Part shown: in pieces, positions 25,357 through 34,037 of the stretch
Numbering within the stretch: position 1 is the first letter of the stretch
Layout: every line of letters starts with the position of its first letter
Source: G963666705 sp963666705
Lineage (GTDB): Bacteria; Pseudomonadota; Alphaproteobacteria; CADEGL01
DNA: 34,489 nt
NCBI GenBank assembly: GCA_963666705.2
Contig: CAXXKO010000021.1
Span: forward strand, 1-34,489
Reading direction: 5' to 3'
Position numbers and translations under genes: made by a program
The notes under the pieces: generated by a model
What the model was told of the DNA's origin: nothing
Databases searched by the model: none
Seen by the model: the letters and a program-made list of their open reading frames with translations, nothing else

Positions 25357-28300
25357 TTGCAATCATTCACTTCTATATTCAAGTCCTCTGAGCGCCTGAC
25401 GATCGCCGGCGCGCCCGAGGGCGTCGATGCGCTGGTCCTCGCCAGTGCCGCCCGCGCTCGCTCCGCGCCCGGCATCCTGCACGTGGCCCGCGACGAGCCG
25501 CGCATGGCCACCCTGGCGGCGGCCCTGGCCTTCTTCGCGCCGGACCTCGATGTCCTGCAACTGCCGGCCTGGGACTGCCTGCCCTACGACCGGGTCTCGC
25601 CCAACCCCCAGGTCCTGAGCCGCCGGGTCGAGGCGCTGACCCGGCTCGCCATGCGGCCGGCGGAGCGGGGGCCGCGCATCATCCTCACGACCGTGAGCGC
25701 CATCCTCCAGCGCCTGCCGCCGCGCGCGATGTTCGCGAACGCGACCTTCACCGTGGCCGTGGGCTCGCGCCTGGTCTTCGACGAGCTTTCGGGATTCCTC
25801 GGCGGCAACGGCTATCACCGGGCCGAGACCGTGCGCGAGCCGGGCGAGTTCGCCCTGCGCGGCGGCATCGTCGACATCTTCCCCTCGGGCGCGGCCGAAC
25901 CCGTGCGCATCGACCTCTTCGGCGACGAGGTCGAGAGCATCCGCACCTTCGATTCCCTGAGCCAGCGCAGCACGGGCACAGAGGACTCGGTGCTCTTCAT
26001 GCCGGTGAGCGAGATCCTGCTCGACACCGCGGCCATCGCCAGCTTCCGCACCGGCTACCGGGAGCTGTTCGGCGCCGTCGGCGCGGACGATCCGCTCTAC
26101 GAGGCGATCAGCGCCGGCCGCCGCCATCTCGGCATGGAGCATTGGCTGCCGCTCTTCCACGAGGGGCTGGAAACCCTGGCGGACTATCTGCCGGAGGCCG
26201 CCTTCACCCTCGATTACCAGGTCGAGGAGGCGGTCGAGGCCCGGCTCGAGCAGATCGCGGAGTATTACGAGGCCCGCCGCGTCCTGATGGAGGCACGGCG
26301 CACGCGCCGCAAGGACCGGGACGAGGACGCGGCCGCCGTCTACAAGCCCATCCCGCCGGCCCAGCTCTACCTCGAAGCCGACGAATGGCGCGCCATCCTC
26401 GCCGCGCGCCGCGGCGGCGCCTTCAGCCCCTTCGCGGCGCCCGATACCGCGCCCGCCACCCTCGACGCCGGCGGCAGGATGGGCCTCTCCTTCGCCGCCG
26501 CCCGGGCGCGGGTCGAGGAGAACGTGTTCGACGCCGTCGGCCTCGCCATCCTCGAGGCGCGGGAGGATGGGCGGCGCGCCGTGGTGGCGGGCTATACGGC
26601 CGGCTCCCGCGACCGGCTCGCGCACGTGCTGGGCGACCACGGCATCGACGGCGTGCGCCCGCTCGACCGTTGGGCCGATGTCGCCGGCCTCGCGCCCGAG
26701 GAGGTCGCCATCGTCGTCCTCGAGCTCGAGAACGGCTTCGCGACGGCCGAGCTCGCCGTCTTCACCGAGCAGGACATCCTCGGCGACCGCCTGGCGCGCG
26801 CCGCCCGGCCGCGCCGCCGCGCCGACCAGTTCATCACCGAGGCTTCGAGCCTCGCCCCCGGCGACCACGTGGTCCATGTGGACCACGGCATCGGCCGTTA
26901 CGAGGGGCTGGAGACCCTCGATATCGGCGGCGCGCCGCACGATTGCCTGTGCGTGGTCTATGGCGGCGGCGACAAGCTGTTCGTGCCGGTCGAGAGCATC
27001 GAGATGCTGTCGCGCTACGGCTCGGAGGACGCGGGCGTCCAGCTCGACCGCCTCGGCGGCGCCGGCTGGCAGGCGCGCAAGTCCCGCGTCAAGGGGCGCA
27101 TCCGCGACATCGCCGAGAGCCTCCTCGCGGTGGCGGCGGCGCGCCATCTGCGCCCGGGCATGGTGATGACCCCGCCCGGCGGCCTCTATGACGAGTTCGC
27201 GGCCCGCTTCCCCTATCCCGAGACCGAGGACCAGCTCCGCGCCATCGACCAGACCCTGGAGGACCTGGCATCGGGCCAGCCCATGGACCGGCTCGTCTGC
27301 GGCGACGTAGGCTTCGGCAAGACCGAGGTGGCCTTGCGCGCCATCTTCGCCGCCGTGATGAGCGGCGCCCAGGCGGCCATCGTGGTGCCGACGACCCTCC
27401 TTTGCCGCCAGCATCTGGAGACCCTGGCCGAGCGTTTCGCCGGCCTGCCGGTGGAGATCGCGCAGCTCTCGCGCTTCGTGGCACCCAAGCGCGCCGCCGA
27501 GGTCAAGCGCGGCCTCGCCGACGGCCGCACCGATATCGTCGTCGGCACCCACGCCCTCCTCGGCAGGGCCATCGAGTTCAAGAACCTGGGCCTCCTGATC
27601 GTCGACGAGGAGCAGCATTTCGGCGTGGCCCAGAAGGAGCGCCTGAAGCAGCTCCGCGAGGACGTCCATGTCCTCACCCTCACGGCCACGCCCATCCCGC
27701 GCACCCTCCAGCTCGCCATGGCCGGGGTGCGCGAGATGAGCGTCATCGCCACCCCGCCCATCGACCGCCTGGCCGTGCGCACCTTCGTCCTGCCCTACGA
27801 TCCCGTGGTGGTGCGCGAGGCGATATTGCGCGAGCATTTTCGCGGCGGCCAGACCTTCTTCGTCTGCCCGCGCATCGAGGACCTGCGCCGCGTCCGCGTC
27901 CGCATCGAGGCGCTGGTGCCCGAGGTCCGCGTCGGCGTCGCCCACGGCCAGATGCCGGTTCAGGCGCTGGAAGACGTCATGTCCGCCTTCTACGAGCAAG
28001 CCTTCGACGTGCTGCTCTGCACCAACATCATCGAATCCGGGCTCGACATCCCCACCGCCAACACCATGATCGTCCACCGCGCCGACATGTTCGGCCTCTC
28101 GCAGCTCTACCAGCTCCGCGGGCGCATCGGCCGCGCCAAGGTGCGCGCCTACGCCTACCTGACCCTGCCCCCCGGCATGATCCTGAAGGAAGCGGCCGCG
28201 CGCCGCCTCCAGGTCATGCAGACCCTCGATCACCTGGGCGCGGGCTTCACCTTGGCGAGCCACGACATGGACATCCGGGGTGCGGGCAACCTCCTGGGCG

Positions 28301-28902
28301 AGGAGCAGTCGGGCCACATCCGCGAGGTCGGCGTCGAGCTCTACCAGTCCATGCTGCAGGAGGCCGTGGCCCGGCTCCACGCCGAGGGTGCCGCGGGCAC
28401 CCCTGGCGCCGAGGGTGGTGCCGCGGGCCCCGCGCCCGAATGGACCCCCCAGATCACGGTCGGCACCCCGGTCCTCATCCCCGAGGCCTACGTGGCGGAT
28501 TTGAGCGTGCGCCTCGGCCTCTACCGCCGCCTGGCCGGCCTGACCGACGCGCGCGGGATCGAGGGTTTCGGGGCCGAGCTGATCGACCGCTTCGGCCCCC
28601 TGCCCGAGGAGGTCGAGAACCTCTTCCGCATCGTCGAGATCAAGCGCCTGTGCCTGGAATCCGGCATCGAGAAGGTCGACGCCGGCCCCAAGGGGGCAGT
28701 GGTGACTTTCCGCGAGAACCAGTTCGCCAACCCCGCCGGCCTCATCGACTTCATCACCACCAACGCCGGCACGGCCAAGCTCCGCCCCGACCACAAGCTG
28801 GTCTACCGCCGCGACTGGTCCGCCCCCGCCGCCCGCATCACCGGCCTCCGCCACCTCCTGCGCGCCATCTCGGTGATAGCCAGGGGGGCGGAGGCGGCGT
28901 GA
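25357..28902 (+). CDS. mfd: Transcription-repair coupling factor Mfd
   Basis: An 1181-residue protein, close to the family length. The N-terminal UvrB-like module (LTIAGAPEGVDALVLA... FRGGIVDIFP-type ALRGGIVDIFPSG) is followed by a CarD-like RNA polymerase interaction domain (PGDHVVHVDHGIGRYEGL...). The translocase motor has Walker A GDVGFGKTEVA (about 649-659), a DEEQH box (about 750), TATPIPRTLQLAMAGVREMS, and QLRGRIGRAKVRAYAYL. The C-terminal TRCF domain is the last 150 or so residues. It removes stalled RNA polymerase and recruits UvrA. The start seems to be TTG at 25357; a stop codon lies 18 bp upstream in frame and no ATG or GTG fits the N-terminus. No strong ribosome-binding site is visible, so coupling to sdhE translation is possible. 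Confidence 0.96.
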   Translation: MQSFTSIFKSSERLTIAGAPEGVDALVLASAARARSAPGILHVARDEPRMATLAAALAFFAPDLDVLQLPAWDCLPYDRVSPNPQVLSRRVEALTRLAMRPAERGPRIILTTVSAILQRLPPRAMFANATFTVAVGSRLVFDELSGFLGGNGYHRAETVREPGEFALRGGIVDIFPSGAAEPVRIDLFGDEVESIRTFDSLSQRSTGTEDSVLFMPVSEILLDTAAIASFRTGYRELFGAVGADDPLYEAISAGRRHLGMEHWLPLFHEGLETLADYLPEAAFTLDYQVEEAVEARLEQIAEYYEARRVLMEARRTRRKDRDEDAAAVYKPIPPAQLYLEADEWRAILAARRGGAFSPFAAPDTAPATLDAGGRMGLSFAAARARVEENVFDAVGLAILEAREDGRRAVVAGYTAGSRDRLAHVLGDHGIDGVRPLDRWADVAGLAPEEVAIVVLELENGFATAELAVFTEQDILGDRLARAARPRRRADQFITEASSLAPGDHVVHVDHGIGRYEGLETLDIGGAPHDCLCVVYGGGDKLFVPVESIEMLSRYGSEDAGVQLDRLGGAGWQARKSRVKGRIRDIAESLLAVAAARHLRPGMVMTPPGGLYDEFAARFPYPETEDQLRAIDQTLEDLASGQPMDRLVCGDVGFGKTEVALRAIFAAVMSGAQAAIVVPTTLLCRQHLETLAERFAGLPVEIAQLSRFVAPKRAAEVKRGLADGRTDIVVGTHALLGRAIEFKNLGLLIVDEEQHFGVAQKERLKQLREDVHVLTLTATPIPRTLQLAMAGVREMSVIATPPIDRLAVRTFVLPYDPVVVREAILREHFRGGQTFFVCPRIEDLRRVRVRIEALVPEVRVGVAHGQMPVQALEDVMSAFYEQAFDVLLCTNIIESGLDIPTANTMIVHRADMFGLSQLYQLRGRIGRAKVRAYAYLTLPPGMILKEAAARRLQVMQTLDHLGAGFTLASHDMDIRGAGNLLGEEQSGHIREVGVELYQSMLQEAVARLHAEGAAGTPGAEGGAAGPAPEWTPQITVGTPVLIPEAYVADLSVRLGLYRRLAGLTDARGIEGFGAELIDRFGPLPEEVENLFRIVEIKRLCLESGIEKVDAGPKGAVVTFRENQFANPAGLIDFITTNAGTAKLRPDHKLVYRRDWSAPAARITGLRHLLRAISVIARGAEAA

Positions 28903-28911
28903 GGGGGGGGT

Positions 28912-28925
28912 GGGCCGGCCGGCCC
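28912..28925. terminator. GC palindrome after mfd, possible terminator stem
   Basis: GGGCCGGCCGGCCC is a perfect 14-bp palindrome 10 bp after the mfd stop. There is no T-run after it, so intrinsic termination is uncertain. The rest of 28903-29100 shows no gene. Confidence 0.3.
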
Positions 28926-29100
28926 GGCTACCGTTTATCCGCGGGTGAGACTGAGCAACATGCAAGACCTGATCCCGGAGTTCCCACACGGCCAAGGCCC
29001 AGATGAGACGTTTAAGCGGCACGGCGAGGCACCACTACATCATATTGCAGGGCCGTAGTATGATTGTTGAGCAAGTCTCGGCCGAGCACTTGGGAACGAC

Positions 29101-29360
29101 ATGAAGCTCGTGGATGACATCATCGAACTGGCGGTCGACGATGCCGTCAGGCTACCCATCATTCTGAGGAAATGTCTAGTTGTCGCTACGAGGTTAAAGA
29201 ACGACCGCCTAAAGGGATGGGTATTAGGCGAACTCAATGGCTACAGTGACCGGAAGGCCCTACCACAGTATCGTGTTTTGAGAGTGCAGGCCAAAGGGTT
29301 ATTCCTCGGTTCCTTTCAGAGCCAGCTACGCGACCAAGTACTTTCCTCCGCGGTATTGGA
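29101..29360 (+). pseudogene. AbiTii-type abortive infection protein, truncated by IS21-B
   Basis: The surviving N-terminal 87 or so residues read MKLVDDIIELAVDDAVRLPI, then ILRKCLVVATRLKNDRLKGW, VLGELNGY and PQYRVLRVQAKGLFLGSF. This pattern (helix, LLRKCLxxAxRLKNxxLxxWxxxELNGY, then Y/F-RV...AKG.F.G.F) matches the AbiTii domain, from the lactococcal abortive infection system. Proteins with it are usually a few hundred residues long, so the C-terminal part is lost or lies beyond IS21-B outside the window. The IS begins at 29361 and the chance frame ends a few codons inside it. The G+C is clearly lower than in mfd, which suggests a transferred gene. Abortive infection acts against phage after infection; activity here is unlikely. 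Confidence 0.75.
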
Positions 29361-29559
29361 TGTCAACGGCGGAGCAAATTAGTCCACCCGGGCGGAGCAA
29401 AACTAGTCCACTTGACGTTATGCGGTACGCGGTGTTGGGGGGTTGTCCCGGTAGTCCATAGGAGGGACCCGCGCTGCTTCGTGTAGCGCTTGCGTTACGC
29501 GGAGCGAAGCAGCGTGGGAGGTTCCTGTGGACCCACCGGGTCAACCATTGCACCGGCGG

Positions 29560-30330
29560 TCAAGCAGGTATTTTTGGGGATTTCCGCCGTTTTTGGCTTT
29601 GGTTGAGACGATAGCTCTCGCCGTTCATTTCCAGGATATGGACATGGTGGGTGAGGCGGTCCAGCAAAGCCCCGGTCAGGCGTTCCGAGCCGAATATCTC
29701 CGTCCACTCATCGAACGGCAAGTTGGAGGTCACCAGGATCGAGCCCCGCTCGTAGCGCTGGCTGAAGACTTCGAACAGCAGCTCGGCGCCGGTCTTCGAG
29801 AGCGGCACGAAGCCGAGTTCGTCGATGATCAGAAGGTGATACTTTGCCAGTTGCTTCTGCAGGCGCAACAGGCGTTTTTCATCCCCGGCCTCCATCAGTT
29901 CATGAACCAGGGCAGCGGCCGTGAGGAAGCCGACGGAGAGCCCCTTTTGGCAGGCCGCCAGACCGAGACCGAGGGCGATATGGGTCTTGCCGGTTCCGCT
30001 GTTGCCGAGCGCGATGATATTCTCACGACGCTCGACGTATTCGCATCGCGCCAACTCCAGAACCAGCATCTTGTCGAGCGATGCGATGGCCTTGAAGTCG
30101 AAGCTGTCGAGGCTTTTGACGGCGGGGAACCTGGCCTGTCTGATCCGCCGCTCGACCATGCGGCGCTCACGGTCGATCAGTTCCAACTCGGTCAGACGGA
30201 CAAGATACCGCACATGGTCGGCGCCCTCGGTGGCGCATTGGCGGGCCAGCTTGTCGTATTCGCGCAGGAACGTCGGCAGTTTCAGGGTCTTGAGGTGATG
30301 GGCCAGCAACACTTGCGGCGTATCGGTCAT
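29560..30330 (-). CDS. istB: IS21-family helper ATPase IstB (copy 2)
   Basis: A 256-residue protein identical to the IstB of copy 1, with the same Walker A GNSGTGKTH and Walker B LLIIDELGF. It overlaps the C-terminal piece of istA by ATGA. Because istA upstream is broken, transcription from the native promoter is probably interrupted. Confidence 0.95.
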   Translation of the reverse strand: MTDTPQVLLAHHLKTLKLPTFLREYDKLARQCATEGADHVRYLVRLTELELIDRERRMVERRIRQARFPAVKSLDSFDFKAIASLDKMLVLELARCEYVERRENIIALGNSGTGKTHIALGLGLAACQKGLSVGFLTAAALVHELMEAGDEKRLLRLQKQLAKYHLLIIDELGFVPLSKTGAELLFEVFSQRYERGSILVTSNLPFDEWTEIFGSERLTGALLDRLTHHVHILEMNGESYRLNQSQKRRKSPKIPA

Positions 30331-31083
30331 GACGCGCCTCCACCCAACAAGCTCATATAACTGGCGGCGGCCGTGGTCGCCACGTTGGCCCGAGGCAGGT
30401 AGGGATAGATATCCAGGTCGAGTTTGGGCGGGCGTCGCTCGATACGGCACAGCACAAGGTGTTTGACGGCGTCGTAGCCGATCGCACCCAGGCGCAGGGC
30501 GTCCTTCACCGCGCCGTGAAGCACCTCGAGATCGAAGGTCTCCACAAGCCGAAGGACCTGGACGTATTCCCGCTTGCCGGCCTTGCCCATGCGCGCCTCC
30601 AGGAGACGGCGCAGGGTTGGGAAGGCATCAGGCAGTTCCCATCCGGCTAGCGGCGCGGCCTGATCCAGGGCACCGATCTTGTGCTCCAGCAAAGGCAGGT
30701 AGTGGATCGGATCGAAGACCATATCTTCCCGGTCGTAGGAACGGGGGTGTCGGGCAATGATCCCGGCGCCGCAACCGATAACCACCTCGTGGACATAGCC
30801 ACGGATCCAGACTTCCTGATGGCCGTAGGCGACGGGCACGGAATAGTCATTCGTCCGGTAGCGCACCAGGGACAGCGAGTTGACCCGCGTGCCCTGCTTG
30901 TCGCACGCGTCGAACGGTGCCGGCAGTGGCCTCTTCAACGCTTCGCGGTCACGCACAAACCGTTCGCCGATGCTCTCGCGGTGGCCGCGCAGGACGTTGC
31001 CTTGCCGGTTGCGGCATTGCTCTTCCAGGTGGCCATTGAAGGCGTCCCAGCTCGCGAACCGGGGAAGCGGCGTCATGAAGTTC
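30327..31083 (-). pseudogene. IstA copy 2, C-terminal part
   Basis: Matches copy 1 istA from MTPLPRFASWDAFNGHLEEQ to the end. The join is at the 9-bp duplication ATGAAGTTC (31075-31083). The DDE catalytic core is on the other fragment (34029-34489), so this part alone has no catalytic residues. Confidence 0.92.
31075..31083 (+). repeat. 9-bp direct repeat flanking the outer IS3-family element (left)
   Basis: ATGAAGTTC, repeated at 34029-34037. Copy 1 of istA has this sequence once (reverse complement GAACTTCAT near 11522), which proves it is a duplication made on insertion. Confidence 0.9.
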
Positions 31084-31170
31084 TGTCTGACGTCAGCGCC
31101 TTTGGGACGAATTGAGGTAATTGCATAACGGAGGATTTCTGGCTCATCGTAGTGACCGAAGGGAACGAAG

Positions 31171-31545
31171 ATGAGACAGAAATCAATGAGCAAGAACGAC
31201 CCGGCGGAAAGAACGGTTCGGGATATTCGCCGCAAGACACGCAAGCAGTATACGGCTGAGGAGAAGATCCGGATCGTGGTGTCGGGCCTGCGCGGCGAGG
31301 AGAGCATCGCCGCCTTGTGCCGCCGCGAGGGCATCGCCGAGGGTCTGTATTACAGCTGGTCGAAAGAGTTTTTGGAAGCGGGCAAGAAGCGGCTCGCCGG
31401 CGACACCGGGCGCCAAGCGACCTCGGGCGAGGTTAAAGGCCTGCGCCAGGAGATGCGCGACTTGAAGGAGTTGGTCGCCGAACTTTCGCTGGAGAACCGT
31501 CTTCTTAAAAAAAACATGATCGGGCATGGGGGAGGCGAGGAATGA
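31171..31545 (+). CDS. IS3-family transposase OrfA (helix-turn-helix protein)
   Basis: A 124-residue protein with a helix-turn-helix (RKQYTAEEKIRIVVSGLRGE ... IAALCRREGIAEGLYYSWSKEFLEAG) and a leucine-zipper-like coiled coil near the end (EVKGLRQEMRDLKELVAELSLENRLLKKN), as in IS3-family OrfA proteins that bind the IS ends. GAAGGGA lies 7-8 nt before the ATG. It overlaps orfB by ATGA. A run of eight or so A bases (CTTAAAAAAAAC) near the end is a possible slippery site for frameshifting. Confidence 0.9.
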   Translation: MRQKSMSKNDPAERTVRDIRRKTRKQYTAEEKIRIVVSGLRGEESIAALCRREGIAEGLYYSWSKEFLEAGKKRLAGDTGRQATSGEVKGLRQEMRDLKELVAELSLENRLLKKNMIGHGGGEE

Positions 31546-32440
31546 GGTGCCCCGCATCCGAGAAGCTGGAGATCATCCGCCTGGTCGAGCAGTCCCACCT
31601 GGGCGTCGGGTCCACTTTGGACGAGCTGGGCATTCCGAAGACCACCTTTTATCGCTGGTACGATCGCTTTCTGGCCTTTGGCGACGCCGGTCTTGAGGAT
31701 CGCAACAGCAGCCCAGGCCGGGTGTGGAACCGTATCCCGGATGATGTCCGGGGGCAGATCATCGATCTTGCCCTGGAGGAGACGCAACTGTCGCCCCGGG
31801 AACTGGCCGTCAGGTTTACGGACACCAGGGGCTACTTTGTCTCGGAAGCCTCGGTTTACCGACTTCTCAAGGCCCACGACCTGATCACCAGCCCCGCTTT
31901 CGTGGTCATCAAGGCAGCCGATGAGTTCCGCGACAAGACCACGGCGCCGAACCAGCTGTGGCAGACCGACTTCACCTATCTCAAGGTCATCGGCTGGGGC
32001 TGGTTTTACCTGTCGACCATCCTCGACGACTATTCCCGCTACATCATTGCTTGGAAGCTCTGCACCACTATGAAGGCGGATGATGTGACGGCAACACTCA
32101 AACTGGCGTTGAAGGTATCAGGCTGCGACCAAGCCAAGGTCATCCACAAACCCAGGCTGCTCAGCGACAATGGCTCGTCTTATATCTCCGGTGATCTCGC
32201 GGAATGGCTCGAAGACCAAGGTATCAATCATGTCCGTGGGGCTCCCTATCATCCCCAGACCCAGGGCAAGATCGAGCGTTGGCATCAAACCCTGAAAAAC
32301 CGCGTCCTGCTGGAAAACTATTATCTACCAGGCGATCTCGAAAACCAGATCGGCGCTTTCGTCGATCACTACAACAACGCCGCTACCACGAGAGCTAGCG
32401 AATGTTGTATCGCACCCGGTTCCTTGGACACAAGTTTGTC

Positions 32441-33354
32441 TCATGCGGCGGGCCTGAGTGACATCGCGGTGTGCCACGCCTGACGAGCTTGAGCGGGGCT
32501 CAGGTAGCCGTTCTTCTCCACGATCCACTGGGCATTGTACTGTTCGACGAACCCGCGGACGGCGTTCCGCAGCTCCGCGATGTTGCGGTAGATGCGGCCA
32601 TGGATGATCTGTTCCTTGAGCGTGCGATTGAACCTCTCGGCGACGCCGTTGGTCTGGGGCTGTTCGACGAAGGCGTAGGACGGCTGGATGCCCCAGAACT
32701 TGATCTGGTTGGTGAAGTGGTCCGACAGATACTGGGAGCCGTGATCCATCCGCAAGGCCAGCCCCCGCGCCGCACCGGCGGAGGTCGAGGCATACAGCCT
32801 CGCAAGCCCCATGGAGATCGGCTGAAGGGCGGCGAAGCGGTCGCCTCGCTTGCACACATGCCAGCCGACGCACTCGGCGTTCCAATGCTCGATGGCGGTG
32901 AATATCCAGCCCCAGCCGTCGTCCACCGTGAACACCCGAACGCCGTCCGTGCCCCACATGAGGTTGGGAGCATGGGTGATGATCTCACCGACATGGGGAT
33001 TTCCGCCACGGCGGCGGCAGCGATGGGGCGAGAGCAGGTTGTTCTCGCGCATCACCCGGAGCACCCGCTTGCGGGAAACACGGATGCCACGACAGACCCG
33101 AAGCCGAGCCCAGACCTTGCGGTGTCCCTCGCCCTCCCAGGGGGATGCCTCCAGGTCGGCCTCGATGGCCACCAGCAGAGCCTCGTCCGAGATCGAGGGC
33201 TTCGGTCCCCGGCGCTTTGCTGGTGGGCGCTCAGCGGTGGCCTGCTGCCGGGATTTCATGGCGTAGAACGAGGAACGGGCAAAACTCCAGGCCGCACCAG
33301 ACCCGCTGGAGGCCGTAGGCCAAACCCGTGCCGGGAGAGGTGGCGGGCACTCAT
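32441..33354 (-). pseudogene. IS3-family transposase OrfB (inner element), frameshifted
   Basis: The main open part (32441-33259, 272 residues, MKSRQQATAERPP...) has an HTH_21-like region (HRKVWARLRVCRGIRVSRKRVLRVMRENNL) and a DDE core with Asp in MWGTDGVRVF, Asp in LRMDHGSQYLSD and Glu in NGVAERFNRTLKEQ. The natural start is probably ATG 33354, which overlaps the orfA stop. Reading from there needs two one-base corrections in homopolymers (CCC near 33346 and TTTT near 33280) to give ATSPGTGLAYGLQRVW and EFARSSFYAMKS. Confidence 0.75.
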
Positions 33355-33747
33355 CGCCGCGACCTCCGCCGCCCCAAAGGGCCGGACGTCTCCGTCTTGG
33401 CCTCCAGCAGTTCCACCTGCATGATCAACTCCCCGATCCGCTTCATGGCGATGTCCCAGTTCCGCCTTCACCGGATCGCCCTTGCGTTCCTTGAGCGAGG
33501 CATCGATCCCGGCGATCGCCTTCTCACGCCACTGCTCGAGCCGGAAAATCTCCACGCCCAACTGCCGCGACAAAAGTTCCACCGGCTCGCCACGCAAAAG
33601 CCGCAGGGCAACCTCACGCTTGCGCGTCACCGTCCACCGCTGGCCAAGTCCCAGCGGGCCTGCCGGCGAAACCTGGCCCGGGGAAAACGTGACGAGCCAA
33701 GCTCGCCCTCGTTTACCACAGCCCATCAACAGCAACTTTGTTCTCAA
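33351..33747 (-). pseudogene. IS3-family OrfA (inner element), frameshifted
   Basis: Contains TRKREVALRLLRGEPVELLS and RQLGVEIFRLEQWREKAIAG, a helix-turn-helix typical of OrfA. After DPVKAEL the frame is broken by one extra base in a CCC run (about 33454-33456). The corrected frame continues DIAMKRIGELIMQVELLEAK, a coiled coil, and ends at TGA 33351, overlapping the orfB ATG. The start codon is unclear. Confidence 0.65.
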
Positions 33748-34028
33748 AATTGTCGGTCATGTTCCGGTCCTCCTTGGACACTTCGATTAAGCCAATTCTG
33801 TGTCCAAGGAAATCGGGTCCGACTCAAGCCTAGCGAATGTAACCCCCGCCGATGCCTACTTCGGGCGCGATACCGCCATCATTGAAAGGAGGAACAGGAT
33901 CAAAAAACTGACTATCCAACACCGCCGCTTGAACCATCAACAACAAGCGGCTTAACATCAATCCAAGATGAGCCAGATCCTCCGTTATAAAACAGGCTCA
34001 ACAGTCCCAAATGTTTTGACGACGGACA

Positions 34029-34037
34029 ATGAAGTTC
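34029..34037 (+). repeat. 9-bp direct repeat flanking the outer IS3-family element (right)
   Basis: ATGAAGTTC, matching 31075-31083. Confidence 0.9.

Larger units (their letters stand above)
32406..33826 (-). mobile_element. Inner IS3-family element, degraded
   Basis: Ends TGTATCGCACCCGGTTCCTT and, reverse complement of the right end, TGAGTCGGACCCGATTTCCT, both followed by TGGACACA; these are imperfect inverted repeats. It carries orfA and orfB on the minus strand with frameshifts. It is flanked by AG(C)CTAGCGAATGT on both sides (about 32393-32405 and 33827-33840). Confidence 0.75.
31542..33955 (+). pseudogene. IS3-family transposase OrfB, interrupted
   Basis: The first piece (31542-32395) has the rve-type integrase core with Asp in LWQTDFTYLKV, Asp in LLSDNGSSYISGDL and Glu in QGKIERWHQTLKNR. 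The frame slips near 32378: DHYNN should be followed by RRYHES but one C is missing. The last piece, ANVTPADAYFGR to HQQQAA and a TAA, is at about 33831-33955. The inner IS3-type element lies between them. Confidence 0.88.
31084..34028 (+). mobile_element. Outer IS3-family element, itself interrupted
   Basis: Terminal inverted repeats TGTCTGACGTCA...TTTGGGAC and, from the right as reverse complement, TGTCCGTCGTCA...TTTGGGAC, with similarity going on for nearly 70 bp (both then have ATAACGGAGGAT and CTGGCTCATC). It carries an orfA, and an orfB split by a second IS3-family element at 32406-33826. Without that insert it is about 1.5 kb. Confidence 0.88.

Noticed and set aside
25363..29022. A 1219-codon minus-strand open frame opposite mfd
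   Set aside because: It is a mirror frame of mfd codons with skewed composition. The plus strand encodes a complete Mfd with all motifs.
28903..29100. A tRNA or small RNA gene after mfd that could act as an integration site
   Set aside because: No cloverleaf, no conserved TTCGA arm and no terminal CCA could be found; only a GC palindrome was seen.
13246..29360. A composite transposon made by the two IS21-B copies carrying the 16-kb block
   Set aside because: The block holds recG, sdhE and mfd in normal chromosomal order, and there is no flanking target duplication. Inverted chance insertions explain the data better.
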